The position numbers were made by a program, and so were the translations under genes. DNA of 64,000 bases from Aurantiochytrium sp. KH105 (lineage: Eukaryota; Sar; Bigyra; Thraustochytrida; Thraustochytriidae), in the NCBI GenBank assembly GCA_003116975.1, contig BGKB01000096.1, positions 186,001-250,000 of the forward strand, given 5' to 3'. Shown in pieces: positions 17,585-26,080 of this stretch. The notes beneath the pieces are model-generated. The model was not told where the DNA came from. It searched no databases and saw only the letters and a list, made by a program, of their open reading frames with translations. The number at the start of each line of letters is the position of its first letter. Within the stretch, counting starts at the first letter, position 1.

Positions 17585-19630
17585 TCAGCTTTTCATGGGC
17601 GCTAGACCCATCTTGTTGGACTCGGTGTCACTAGAACGGGAGGTCTGCGTTGCGCGAGCTAGTCTGGCCGAAACATCGCGTGCGACGCGAACAAGTGAGT
17701 CAGGAACTTTGCCTGAGACTCGATCTTTGGGTCCGTCACTTGAAGCCTTGCCAGAGCTCTCGCTGGCGCTTGGCCTCTTGAAGCCATTCTTCACGCGGGA
17801 AGAACCGACCTGGAGCGAGATGTCAGGAATACTCGCCATGCGCTCGTGCTGCGAAGGTCGTGCCAGCTGGATCTCCTCCGTATGGTAGTAATGAATGTGT
17901 AGGATACGGGGAAGGAAACAAATGGCGAGAATTGACATGTTGGTAAGAAAGACCACAATGGAATTGAGCGCATAGCGCAGATCAGGCTGGTCAAAGTACA
18001 CCCATAAAAGAGGCACTATGAGCACTGGGACAACGATGCTGGCGGCGAGCACGAAGCGCAGCTCGCGGGCCTCGCTCAGGATACGATTGATGTCCTTGTC
18101 TTCATTGGCCTTGCAAAGGCCAAACACGAGCAAGGCGCCGTGGTTGATGAGGACGAGCCCCGCAAAGATCCACGCACTGTCCGAGGTGCACACGTTGACC
18201 ATTTGCGATTCCCCGACGCGATGTTCCAGTGAGAGCGGGTCAAAGATGGTCCAGATGATGAGGATGAGAAGATCAATGAGCACCACGAGGATGGACCCGA
18301 GGGCGAGATTGCGGCGCACGTTTTTGCGAACCTTCATGTAGCGGTTATTGAAGATTTTGTGAGCCCGCCAGAGCTTGCCAATGATACCGGAGAAGGTGAT
18401 GGCAAAACCAAGCGTGTACGTCCAGGAGGTGGCCTGACATGCTTTGCTCGATGGGACGGCAAAGAGCAAAATCGTCACGGTCGAGACCGTCGTTCCAAAG
18501 AGAATCATGAGGAGCAGGTCGCTCTGGCCAATGAGCACGATACGATGAAATCGATGCTTGTACTGCCATAGAATCAGCAAAAAGATGGTGACATATGAAA
18601 TGGATGCAAGCGCGATCCCCACGTGCTGCATTTGTTCCGAGACGAAGATGGCGTCGCTCCCAAGCTCGGCCTCGATATCGATAAAGAGCTTCTCGCTCCT
18701 CACGAGAAGAACCGTTTCTTCGTCTGTCAATGGTGTCACCTGGGCGACGAGTGTTACCTTGTACGTGCCATTGTTCAGCTCGAGGCGCGCCAAGAGGTCG
18801 CCATTCGCGTCCACGACGGGCGTGCCCGTAACGCAGGAGGCAGACTCCATGCAAACTGCGTACTGTGAGGCGTAAACCTCGAGATTGTCCATATCTGCAA
18901 CCACGTCCACTGTTTTTGTCGTTGATGACGCGCCGGAGGACGACGAAGAAGTGGCTGTCTCGCCCTGCTCCGAGGAGGAGACCGAAACTTCGTTTGCGCT
19001 CGCCGTGTCCGCAAAGCCCACCTCGCTGCAATTGACGGTTTCCCACGAGGCCGCTTCGTCGATTCGGTAAACGCATGAACGCGACGTGTTGACGCCTTCG
19101 AGCATGCCGGTCACCTCTATGGTGTTCCAGCTCAACTCGGGTTGCTTCGTGGGAGCCACGGTTGGAGACCCTGTGGTCGCCTTGGTGGGGAATGAAGTTG
19201 GTGATGGTGTCGTCGCCTTTGTAGGGAAAGAAGTTGGAGCTTTTGTGGTAGGTAATGGAGTTGGTGCTTTGGTTGGGAACGGGGTTGGCGCATCCGTGGG
19301 CCTGAGAGTAGGCTTCAAGGTCGGCTCGGGCGTCGGCTCAGGCGTAGTAGGTTCGAGCGTTGGCTGTGGCGTGGGCTGTGGCGTGGGCTCTGGCGTAGAC
19401 TCTGGCTCCAAGGGCGGCGACGTGGTCGCCGTCGGGTACGGTGTAGGCTCCGTCGGCAAGGGCGTGGGCGCCGGCGTCTCCTCCGCCGCTTCCGCAGCCG
19501 TCAGCTCGGGCGTGGGCGCCAGCGTCGCGGTCGCCTCCGTCCCATTGACGCCCTGCGCCGCCGCCATCTGCAGCACGGCCAGCAGCACGGCCAGCAGCGC
19601 CGCCAGCGAGGCGGCCGCGCCGCGCGCCAT
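17585..19630 (-). CDS. Class C (GABA-B/7tm_3-like) GPCR with a PT-repeat stalk
   Basis: The gene encodes 681 residues from the ATG at 19630. A signal peptide covers residues 1-26 (MARGAAASLAALLAVLLAVL, ending AAAQ). Residues 35-161 form a mucin-like stalk of PTPxPT and PTKAPT repeats. Residues 162-330 are a small ectodomain with several Cys and N-glycosylation sites (NTS, NCS, NGT). Seven hydrophobic segments span about residues 333-580, with the class C marks RIVLIGQSDLLLMILFG, SKACQATSWTYTLGFAITFS and GKLWRAHKIF. The cytosolic tail (580-681) is Ser-rich. Class C receptors normally bind ligand through a Venus-flytrap domain; none is present. Heterodimerisation with a ligand-binding partner, or orphan sensing, is possible. 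Longer upstream frames are GC-rich and featureless, so this ATG with its signal peptide is preferred. Confidence 0.85.
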   Translation of the reverse strand: MARGAAASLAALLAVLLAVLQMAAAQGVNGTEATATLAPTPELTAAEAAEETPAPTPLPTEPTPYPTATTSPPLEPESTPEPTPQPTPQPTLEPTTPEPTPEPTLKPTLRPTDAPTPFPTKAPTPLPTTKAPTSFPTKATTPSPTSFPTKATTGSPTVAPTKQPELSWNTIEVTGMLEGVNTSRSCVYRIDEAASWETVNCSEVGFADTASANEVSVSSSEQGETATSSSSSGASSTTKTVDVVADMDNLEVYASQYAVCMESASCVTGTPVVDANGDLLARLELNNGTYKVTLVAQVTPLTDEETVLLVRSEKLFIDIEAELGSDAIFVSEQMQHVGIALASISYVTIFLLILWQYKHRFHRIVLIGQSDLLLMILFGTTVSTVTILLFAVPSSKACQATSWTYTLGFAITFSGIIGKLWRAHKIFNNRYMKVRKNVRRNLALGSILVVLIDLLILIIWTIFDPLSLEHRVGESQMVNVCTSDSAWIFAGLVLINHGALLVFGLCKANEDKDINRILSEARELRFVLAASIVVPVLIVPLLWVYFDQPDLRYALNSIVVFLTNMSILAICFLPRILHIHYYHTEEIQLARPSQHERMASIPDISLQVGSSRVKNGFKRPSASESSGKASSDGPKDRVSGKVPDSLVRVARDVSARLARATQTSRSSDTESNKMGLAPMKS

Positions 19631-21550
19631 CCTCCCTCGCCCGCGGCCGCCGGCCCGTTGCGGTACTGCCGCCCTCCTCCGCCGGCCCGGTCTCGGACTC
19701 GGTCTCGGACCGCGGCACGTGACCGCTCGTGCGTGGTCGGTCAGGTCGCACTCGCGGTCAGTCGGGTCGCTCTCGCGCCGCGCCTGTGGCCGCCCGCCAG
19801 CTACGGCCGGCTCCGACCGGACGAGGCCTGGCGCGGTCGCGACGGCGCGGCGCGGCGCGGCGTCGAGGCGGCGACGAGGTGCAGGGAGGCGAGCTGAGGC
19901 GAGCTGAGCTGCGGTGCGATGAGATGAGATGAGATGAGATCGAATGGAATGGAATGGGATGGAATGGATGAGACGAGATGGACTCGACCTCGCGCACGTG
20001 CCAGGCTGCCGCGCGAAAGTGGACTCCGTCCGCTCGCTTGGGCTGGGGCCGCGGAGCAGACGAGCGCGCGGAGGACCCGTCCGTCCCGCGGCGGCGGCCG
20101 GGCCTGGCTGGAGAGGAGAGCGAGCGTGCGTTCGTGCGTTAGGGTCTTGCTTGCCTGCCTGCCTCTTGCCTTGCTTGCGCCCGCACTCGCCGCACCTCGG
20201 AAAGACGGCTACGAGATAGTGAGGCCAGGGCACGCGCGGCACGTGCACCCCGTGGGGCCGCGCCTGTGCCAGCGCTGCTGCCAGCACCGACTGCCTGTCT
20301 GTCTGCGGCGGCGGCGATGCGCGCGGCGCCTGCCTGTCAGCCTGTCAGCCTGCCTGCCTGCCTGCGCTGCTTGTGCGCGCTCCGACGGTCGGTCGGCGGC
20401 CGGCTGAAGGGCGAGATGAATGATGGATGATGCCGCAGGAAAGGACCAGCTGCAGATAGCGGGCGACACGCGACCAGCTTCCGCCGGCGCTGCTCCTGCG
20501 GCGCGAGGAGCTCGACGCGGGCTGACGGGACGAGCACGCAGCAGCTCGACGCGGGCGGCGCAGGCTGGCGGTCTGGCGCGCCTCCCTGCCGGGCGGAGCG
20601 GCAGGACCTGCGCTGGTGCTGCTCTTGCTGCTTCTTCTTCCACGGCATTAGTTGTGCACGCGCGCTGTCTTCTTTCTCTCCCGACTTACTATGGTGATGT
20701 CGCACCGCTGCCACTGGCATGTGCAAAAAGTGGTGCACGCCGCGCCGCCACCACCAACTTGCTGGCGACGCACGCTGCTGCAGATGCTGCACCGCGCCGA
20801 CCCAGGCAGCCTGGCAGCCAGGCCGGCACCGCCGGAAGGGAGGAGGCGAGCTTTTCGGTGAAAGGGAGAGGCAGGGAGACGGGTGATGGTGATGGATGTG
20901 ACTCAACAGACGGGAGGGAGCAGCACTGCACGTCCGGACCCACGAGCATCCTCCGGACGGGGGGAGGCAAGATGGAGATTCGCTCTTGGTTGGCGACGGC
21001 CTACTTGGTTGTTCATGTTCTTGTTGTAGTAGTTGTTGGTTGTAGTAGGTCTGCATGTTGGTGAGTATCTCAGCCTGGCTGGCATGCTTGCACGTGCTAC
21101 GGGCTGCTTGCACATGGCATGACGCTCGCTGCACCGCACTGCACTGCGATGCGATGCGATGAAAGGATGCCTTCTTAAATGTCCCTGCGACTGCTGGAAC
21201 AGGCCCTCGCTTGTCCGAAGTAAGAGTGCTGTGCTGTGACGACGCCAAACGCGTACTACGTGCACACGAAGAAAACGGTGAAGCCGACTGGAAGGAGCGG
21301 AGATTCGCCCTGCGCGCGTTGTAAATCGGGATAGAGGGTGGTGTTGGGTGATGCTTGCATGCATGGTATTTGATGCCACCATAAAAGATTCCCGAGAATT
21401 GCACACACTGACACAAGGAGGACCGCCTGTCGGGACAAAAGTGGGCAAGGTGGGACGGGAAACACTTGCGGTCAGCAGCCGAGGAGTTGGTTGACGAGCA
21501 AACTGGTTTGCAAGGCAACGATGCCCGTCTTTGGATAGTCCGAAAAGATG

Positions 21551-21900
21551 CCAATATGTCTCGAGCTCGCACCTCAAAGGGCTCAATCAAGTCTGTATAC
21601 TTGTATGAGGAGATTCATACGTTTGTGCAGCGCGCCCAGACGATCACCGAATGATGCCCAAATGGAAAGGACGGCCAATGCGGCTCGCACCTCAAAGGGC
21701 TCAATCAAGTCTGTATACTTGTGTGAGGAGAGTCATACATTTGCGAAGCGCGCCCAGACGATCACCGAATGATGCCCAAATGAAAAGGACGGATAGGGGG
21801 CCAATGCGGCTCGCACCTCAACGGGCTCAATCAAGTCTGTATACTTGTGTAAAGAGATTCATGGATCCGTGTGCACGCAGATGATCATAGAATGATGTCA
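21551..21900. repeat. Three tandem imperfect ~120-bp units
   Basis: The marker gctcgcacctcaaagggctc begins at 21565 and 21683, and at 21809 with one change (caacgggctc). Each copy continues with aatcaagtctgtatacttgt. The first two also share cgcgcccagacgatcacc and gaatgatgcccaaatg. Spacings are 118 and 126 bases; the third unit ends with a diverged agatgatcatagaatgatg. Short open frames cross the units in more than one frame with stop codons, so this does not look coding. Confidence 0.85.
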
Positions 21901-22627
21901 GAGATGAAAGTCCAAGAACACGACTCGAGCTCGGAAGAGAGCTGCTTTTGGGGAGAAAACGTATTTTCAGCGTACTGCGACTCGTTCACTCAATCTCGTG
22001 TCCGAGGTGAACAATTTGCATGCAAAGAATCATGCACGCCGACAGGCGAAGATGATCGTTTCGCGGAAAGGGTTCCCTTGCTCCGTCTTTTGTGCAAAGA
22101 TGAACGGAGAAGTGTTCTATGGTAGTTGTTCTGTTATTCTGCTTCTCGCTCTCGTGACAAAGTTGCCCTCATAATATCCACAACAACAATCACGAGGACG
22201 ACGGTATACTTGACGATCGTCCGCACATCTGCTCGACACAGTCTCGTTCCGTGTGAAAAACAACCAACGAGGTCCACCCACTCATTCATGGGTCCAGAAA
22301 CACTCCCCCGCCCGCGCAGAGCGGAACCGCGCATAACCCGCGCCAGCTTGGCTTTTCCATTTTCTTCGCACCTCAAGGTGCGACGACACTCACTCAGGGT
22401 CCGTCTGACTCTTCGTCTTTCCGCGCCCCTGGCCTCCAGTCCACGCTCGCTCCAGTCGCGGCCATCCTCTGCCAGCACGATTCTGCATCCGCCCCCATCT
22501 CCCCTTTCCCCCCGTCGTCGTCATCACCGTCCTCGCCCGCGCTGCCGAGCCCGTCCATCTGGACCGCGACATACGCCGTCTCAACCCAGTAGTCACCCAC
22601 ATACCGGAGGCGACTTCAGGCAGCCCG

Positions 22628-22698
22628 AGGATATCCTGGGCGCCGCCGCCCTCGCGCCAGGATATCCTCGGCCGGGGCGCCCTCCGTGAGGATATCCT
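22628..22698. promoter_or_regulatory. Three AGGATATCCT palindromes spaced 30-31 bp
   Basis: The 10-base palindrome aggatatcct occurs at 22628-22637, 22659-22668 and 22689-22698, spaced 31 and 30 bases (about three helical turns). The flanks are also conserved: gaggatatcctgggcg at the first and third sites, and the same sequence on the opposite strand at the middle site. The array lies about 690 bases before the carrier start codon. One more copy is seen at 43818-43827. This suggests cooperative binding of a dimeric factor. Confidence 0.5.
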
Positions 22699-23383
22699 GG
22701 GCGGCGTCTTTTCCGCGCGGCTTTTCAAAAAGCCACGGAGGGGGCGCCGAGCCTCGAGACTCGCCGCAACAAAGCCGCATCGAGCGAGCGAGCGAGCGCG
22801 GGCGGCGCGCGAGGGACCCGGCTTCGGCGGCTCCGGCGGCGGACGGGCGCGGCTGCGCGGCTGCGCGGCGCGGCGCGGGCCTCCGCGCGGCGCGGGGGCG
22901 AGACGCGGCGCAGGAGCGGCGCGGCGCGGTTCTTTGTGTCTCTCTCCGCGGGCAGCGATCGCATCGAGCGATCAGATCAGATTGACCGCGAGCGCGGCGA
23001 CCACGACGACGAGCGGACGCCGCGCAGCCCGACGCGGGACGCGCAGCCGCCGCGGCGAAGGCGCGCGGGAGCTCGCGGAGACGCGCGGGGAGAGCGGCCG
23101 CGCGGCGCGGGGTCGCAAGGTGCAGCGGCGTCGGCGAGAACCGCCTGAATCGCCGCGCGAGAGCCTCGAGGCGCAAGGGTGGTGAAGCAGGCAGGCGCTG
23201 GCTTCGTCACCGGCGTGTGGAACAAGTCCTCGTGCGAGCACGGGTCGTCGGAGGCGGCCGCTGTAGAGCGGGCCGGCGCCGAGGCCGGCGCAGACCGGGC
23301 GTTTCGCCTTGCGAGGTCGCGGGGTCGCAGCGCAAAGTCGTCGAGCAGGCAGCAACCGAGGGCGCCGGCGAAGAACCGGAGGA

Positions 23384-24490
23384 ATGTCGTCCAACGCGTC
23401 ACCCTCGATGCCGGGCGCCAACCACCTTCCGGATCAGCCGCAGGAACCCCGCGGGAAACCGCTCACGGAACTCACACTGGGACAGAGGGTGTTGTCGGCA
23501 TCTGTAGGTGCCCTGCTGACGTCCATGCTTGTGACCCCGCTCGATGTCGTCAAGACCAGACTTCAGGCGCAAGCACAGCATTTCGACCACGCGGATGTCA
23601 AGTCACCTGCATCTTGCGTGCGATGCACGCACTATCAGTTTAGCAACGGGCTCCTGGACGTGATGCTTCCCAAGGAAACCGTGAACCACACGTTACGCGA
23701 GTGCCCGTACCATTTGCACAATACGGCTGACGCCCTGTACAAAATCACGAAACACGAGGGCGTTGGCGCTCTGTACAATGGCCTGCGGCCTAGCCTCATC
23801 ATGGCCGTTCCATCCACGGTGCTATACTTTTCTAGCTACGACTACTTGCGCAACACGTTGGGCCAGGACTTCAACATGAAGCCAACCGTTGCAGCCCTCG
23901 TGGCCGGAAGCTCGGCACGAATGCTTGCGGCAACTGTCATTTCTCCGCTCGAACTCGTGCGAACAAAAATGCAGGCGAGTAACGTTCCGCAGACAATGCT
24001 GCACCTCGTCAGGACACAGATTGAGCGCAAGGGCGTGACCTCGCTCTGGCAAGGCCTTTCGCCGACACTCTTTCGCGATGTGCCGTTTTCGGCCATTTAT
24101 TGGGCCGTTGTGGAGCGCAGCAAAACCACATACCGTCCGGGAATTGCAAAGTGGCTTCATCGCCAGTATGGACCGACGAATGCTTTGGAAGAGTTCACGG
24201 TCTCTTTTTTCTCTGGAGCCACTGGTGGCATGGTAGCGGCAACGCTCACCAATCCCTTTGACGTCATCAAGACGCGCCGCCAGGTCTTCGACTACTCCCC
24301 AGACATTTCGCCCGAAGTGTTACGAAAGGAGGCTTCTTCAATCAACATTGCACGCAAGATTTTGAATACTGAAGGTGCGGCTGGTTTCATGGTCGGTCTC
24401 ACGCCACGTCTCGCAAAAACCATTCCAGCTTGCGCGATTATGCTCAGTTCTTACGAAGCGAGCAAGCGTCTTTTTGCCAACATGTCATAG
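23384..24490 (+). CDS. SLC25A39: Mitochondrial carrier, SLC25A39/40 (Mtm1) type
   Basis: The gene encodes 368 residues from the ATG at 23384 (MSSNASPSMPG). The frame is open further upstream, but without ATG. Three carrier repeats are marked by PLDVVKTRLQ (about residue 52), PLELVRTKMQ and PFDVIKTRRQ. A long first matrix loop (residues 60-115) with CVRC (78-81), FSNGLLDV and Cys107 is the mark of SLC25A39/40. That subfamily imports glutathione into mitochondria and is regulated through matrix-loop cysteines; yeast Mtm1 is the counterpart. Only three Cys are seen in this loop, whereas the animal iron-sulphur-binding loop uses four, so the regulation may differ. The protein belongs in the inner mitochondrial membrane. 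Confidence 0.88.
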   Translation: MSSNASPSMPGANHLPDQPQEPRGKPLTELTLGQRVLSASVGALLTSMLVTPLDVVKTRLQAQAQHFDHADVKSPASCVRCTHYQFSNGLLDVMLPKETVNHTLRECPYHLHNTADALYKITKHEGVGALYNGLRPSLIMAVPSTVLYFSSYDYLRNTLGQDFNMKPTVAALVAGSSARMLAATVISPLELVRTKMQASNVPQTMLHLVRTQIERKGVTSLWQGLSPTLFRDVPFSAIYWAVVERSKTTYRPGIAKWLHRQYGPTNALEEFTVSFFSGATGGMVAATLTNPFDVIKTRRQVFDYSPDISPEVLRKEASSINIARKILNTEGAAGFMVGLTPRLAKTIPACAIMLSSYEASKRLFANMS

Positions 24491-24946
24491 TACCGCCGTC
24501 CTTGCATTGTATCCCGCCCCGTAATGGCCCCACCGAAGCGCGGGCCAAGACCATGCTTCTGACCAAAAACATAAATCTAAAAGGACCGACTGCACGAACC
24601 AACACACATGCTATAGTTAGCCAGCCTACTCCGTAGGACTTTGTCACATGAGACTTTGTCATAAGAGAATTAACCTGAGATCTAGCCACAAAAGGACAAA
24701 AAGAAATTGGAAATAACCTTCACCTCATCTTTAAAGGAAGTGACGCTTTCGTGTTGCGACGCCATCCTCTCGTTTTCTTCCTCTTTTAGCCGTTATGAAA
24801 GACTCCCATCACTGCACCGAAAGGACATTGCAAGCTTGACTCGTGTGCCAAGCCACCGAAAATAAAGGATTTTTTGCATCTTCTGCAGAAAACGTGAAAT
24901 GCAAGCGCGTCAGAACATAACCCTCGCTCATTACAAATGCACAAAT
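24491..24946. other. 3' intergenic region, carrier / dynein light chain convergent pair
   Basis: No gene is seen. The sequence is mixed and AT-richer, with short A-rich stretches. Frames are short and featureless. Confidence 0.65.
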
Positions 24947-25487
24947 TTAGTTTGCCTTTAGCGGTTCCTGAATAGCCACCATGGTAAAGTTTGCTCCCGG
25001 AGCCACAATCATTTCGTAGTTGCGTGTCTTGAGTCGGAGGCATTCCACCTCATTCTATTCCATGCGAGGCATTGTCAGTTTTCTCATCGTCCCGTGCCTT
25101 CTCCTTCTCCTTCTCTTTCTCCGAGGGGAAGGGGGGAGGAATGTGGTCATGAGGAAAGAAGAGTTTTAACTTACGTTGGGTGGAGCAAGCATGTCTTGGC
25201 AGCCCTGTGAGCAGTGGTTTACAAGATTTGCTACGGTCCCGGCAAGCTGTACGCACTTGCGGTAGCCACCATCTCCTTCTTCACTGGGCCAGCCTTCATA
25301 CCGCAGCACAATACCATCCTTGTTGAACACCACGTAGCGCGTGACGTTCTCAATGGCCATGACCCGCTTGATGACCTCGTCTACCTCATTGCCGGGCTGC
25401 CCGCTTGTCGTCTGCACACAATGTTAGCCTCGTCGTCCCGCTCGCACGGACAAGAAAAAGTAGAGCGAGCTCACAGGCACGTACCAT
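24947..25487 (-). CDS. DYNLRB1: Dynein light chain, roadblock/LC7 type, three exons
   Basis: Exons are 25487-25485 (only the ATG), 25411-25175 and 25054-24947. Donors are GTACGT and GTAAGT and acceptors TGCAG and ATAG, all in phase 0. The 115-residue product covers the whole roadblock fold: DEVIKRVMAIENVTRYVVFN, GIVLRYEG, then LRLKTRNYEMIVAPG and MVAIQEP. Roadblock light chains dimerise on dynein intermediate chains in cytoplasmic and axonemal dynein, so the organism probably has motile cilia or dynein transport. For the third exon an alternative acceptor six bases downstream (GAG, starting VECLRL) would give a product two residues shorter. Without splicing no ATG precedes the domain, so the start-codon-only first exon is well supported. 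Confidence 0.85.
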
Positions 25488-26080
25488 CTTCTTCTCTCCT
25501 TTTCGAGCGAGCAGTCGCTTGCCTCGAAGAACTCCTCTCTCTTGCGCTCTCGCACGCGCCAAAACTATTGCCGCTGCGCGCTGCGCGTTTGGTCCACGCC
25601 GTCTCGCTCGCAATTCTTCTGGCTTCACATGCTCTGGGCGTGAAGACCGTTGAGCGTTCCAAAGGTGCCAGCTCGTGAACCTCTTGATCCACCATCGCGA
25701 TTGGGAGGGAGCCTAAACGTCTCGTCACAGCTTATTGTAGGCTCGGGCCCAGTCGCATTTTCGAATGACGCAGCTCTTGCAAAAGTCAAGTCTCGTCTCG
25801 TCTCGTCTCATCTCGTCACGTCCGCCGTTCGTGGATCAAGCCGAGCTTTGTGAAAGAAAAAAAGCTGGAATTCCAATCCTAGGCTCACCGACGTTGACTT
25901 GACTAGGCCACTACTAACTTATAAGTAGTAATGAGGTTCGTGAACGGATAAATGACATTACTCTTCTTGCGATTCGACCTTGGGTAGCCGCACCTTGTGC
26001 ACTGCACGCGCTCGCGGACTCTGGTGAACAAACGGGGGTCGTTTGGACCTGCTGCTGCCGCGCGCGAGGCGGGCTCCGGG
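25488..26080. other. Divergent intergenic region, dynein light chain / IQ-motif gene
   Basis: No gene is seen. The half next to the dynein gene is moderately GC-rich, with short simple runs such as tctcgtctcgtctcatctcg (about 25794-25816). The centre (25850-25970) is AT-richer and is the likeliest start region for the IQ-motif gene. Confidence 0.6.

Larger units (their letters stand above)
19631..23383. other. 3.75-kb divergent intergenic region, GPCR / mitochondrial carrier
   Basis: I find no convincing gene. Open frames of up to about 400 codons on both strands have skewed Arg/Ala/Ser/His composition, no domain and no matching splice pattern. The region includes (GAGAT)n/(GGAAT)n repeats (19918-19965), tgcctgcctgcc-type repeats (20153-20165, 20340-20370), three tandem 118-126-bp units (21551-21900), the AGGATATCCT palindrome array (22628-22698) and a very GC-rich block (22780-23380) that is probably promoter and 5' UTR of the carrier gene. 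Confidence 0.6.

Noticed and set aside
20337-21590. 417-codon minus-strand open frame
   Set aside because: Its composition is random Ser/Arg/His/Pro-rich, no domain is present, it crosses simple repeats, and the downstream part spans non-coding tandem units.
22616-23176. 186-codon Arg/Ala-rich minus-strand frame
   Set aside because: It lies in a GC-rich promoter/leader, overlaps the palindrome array, and shows no domain.
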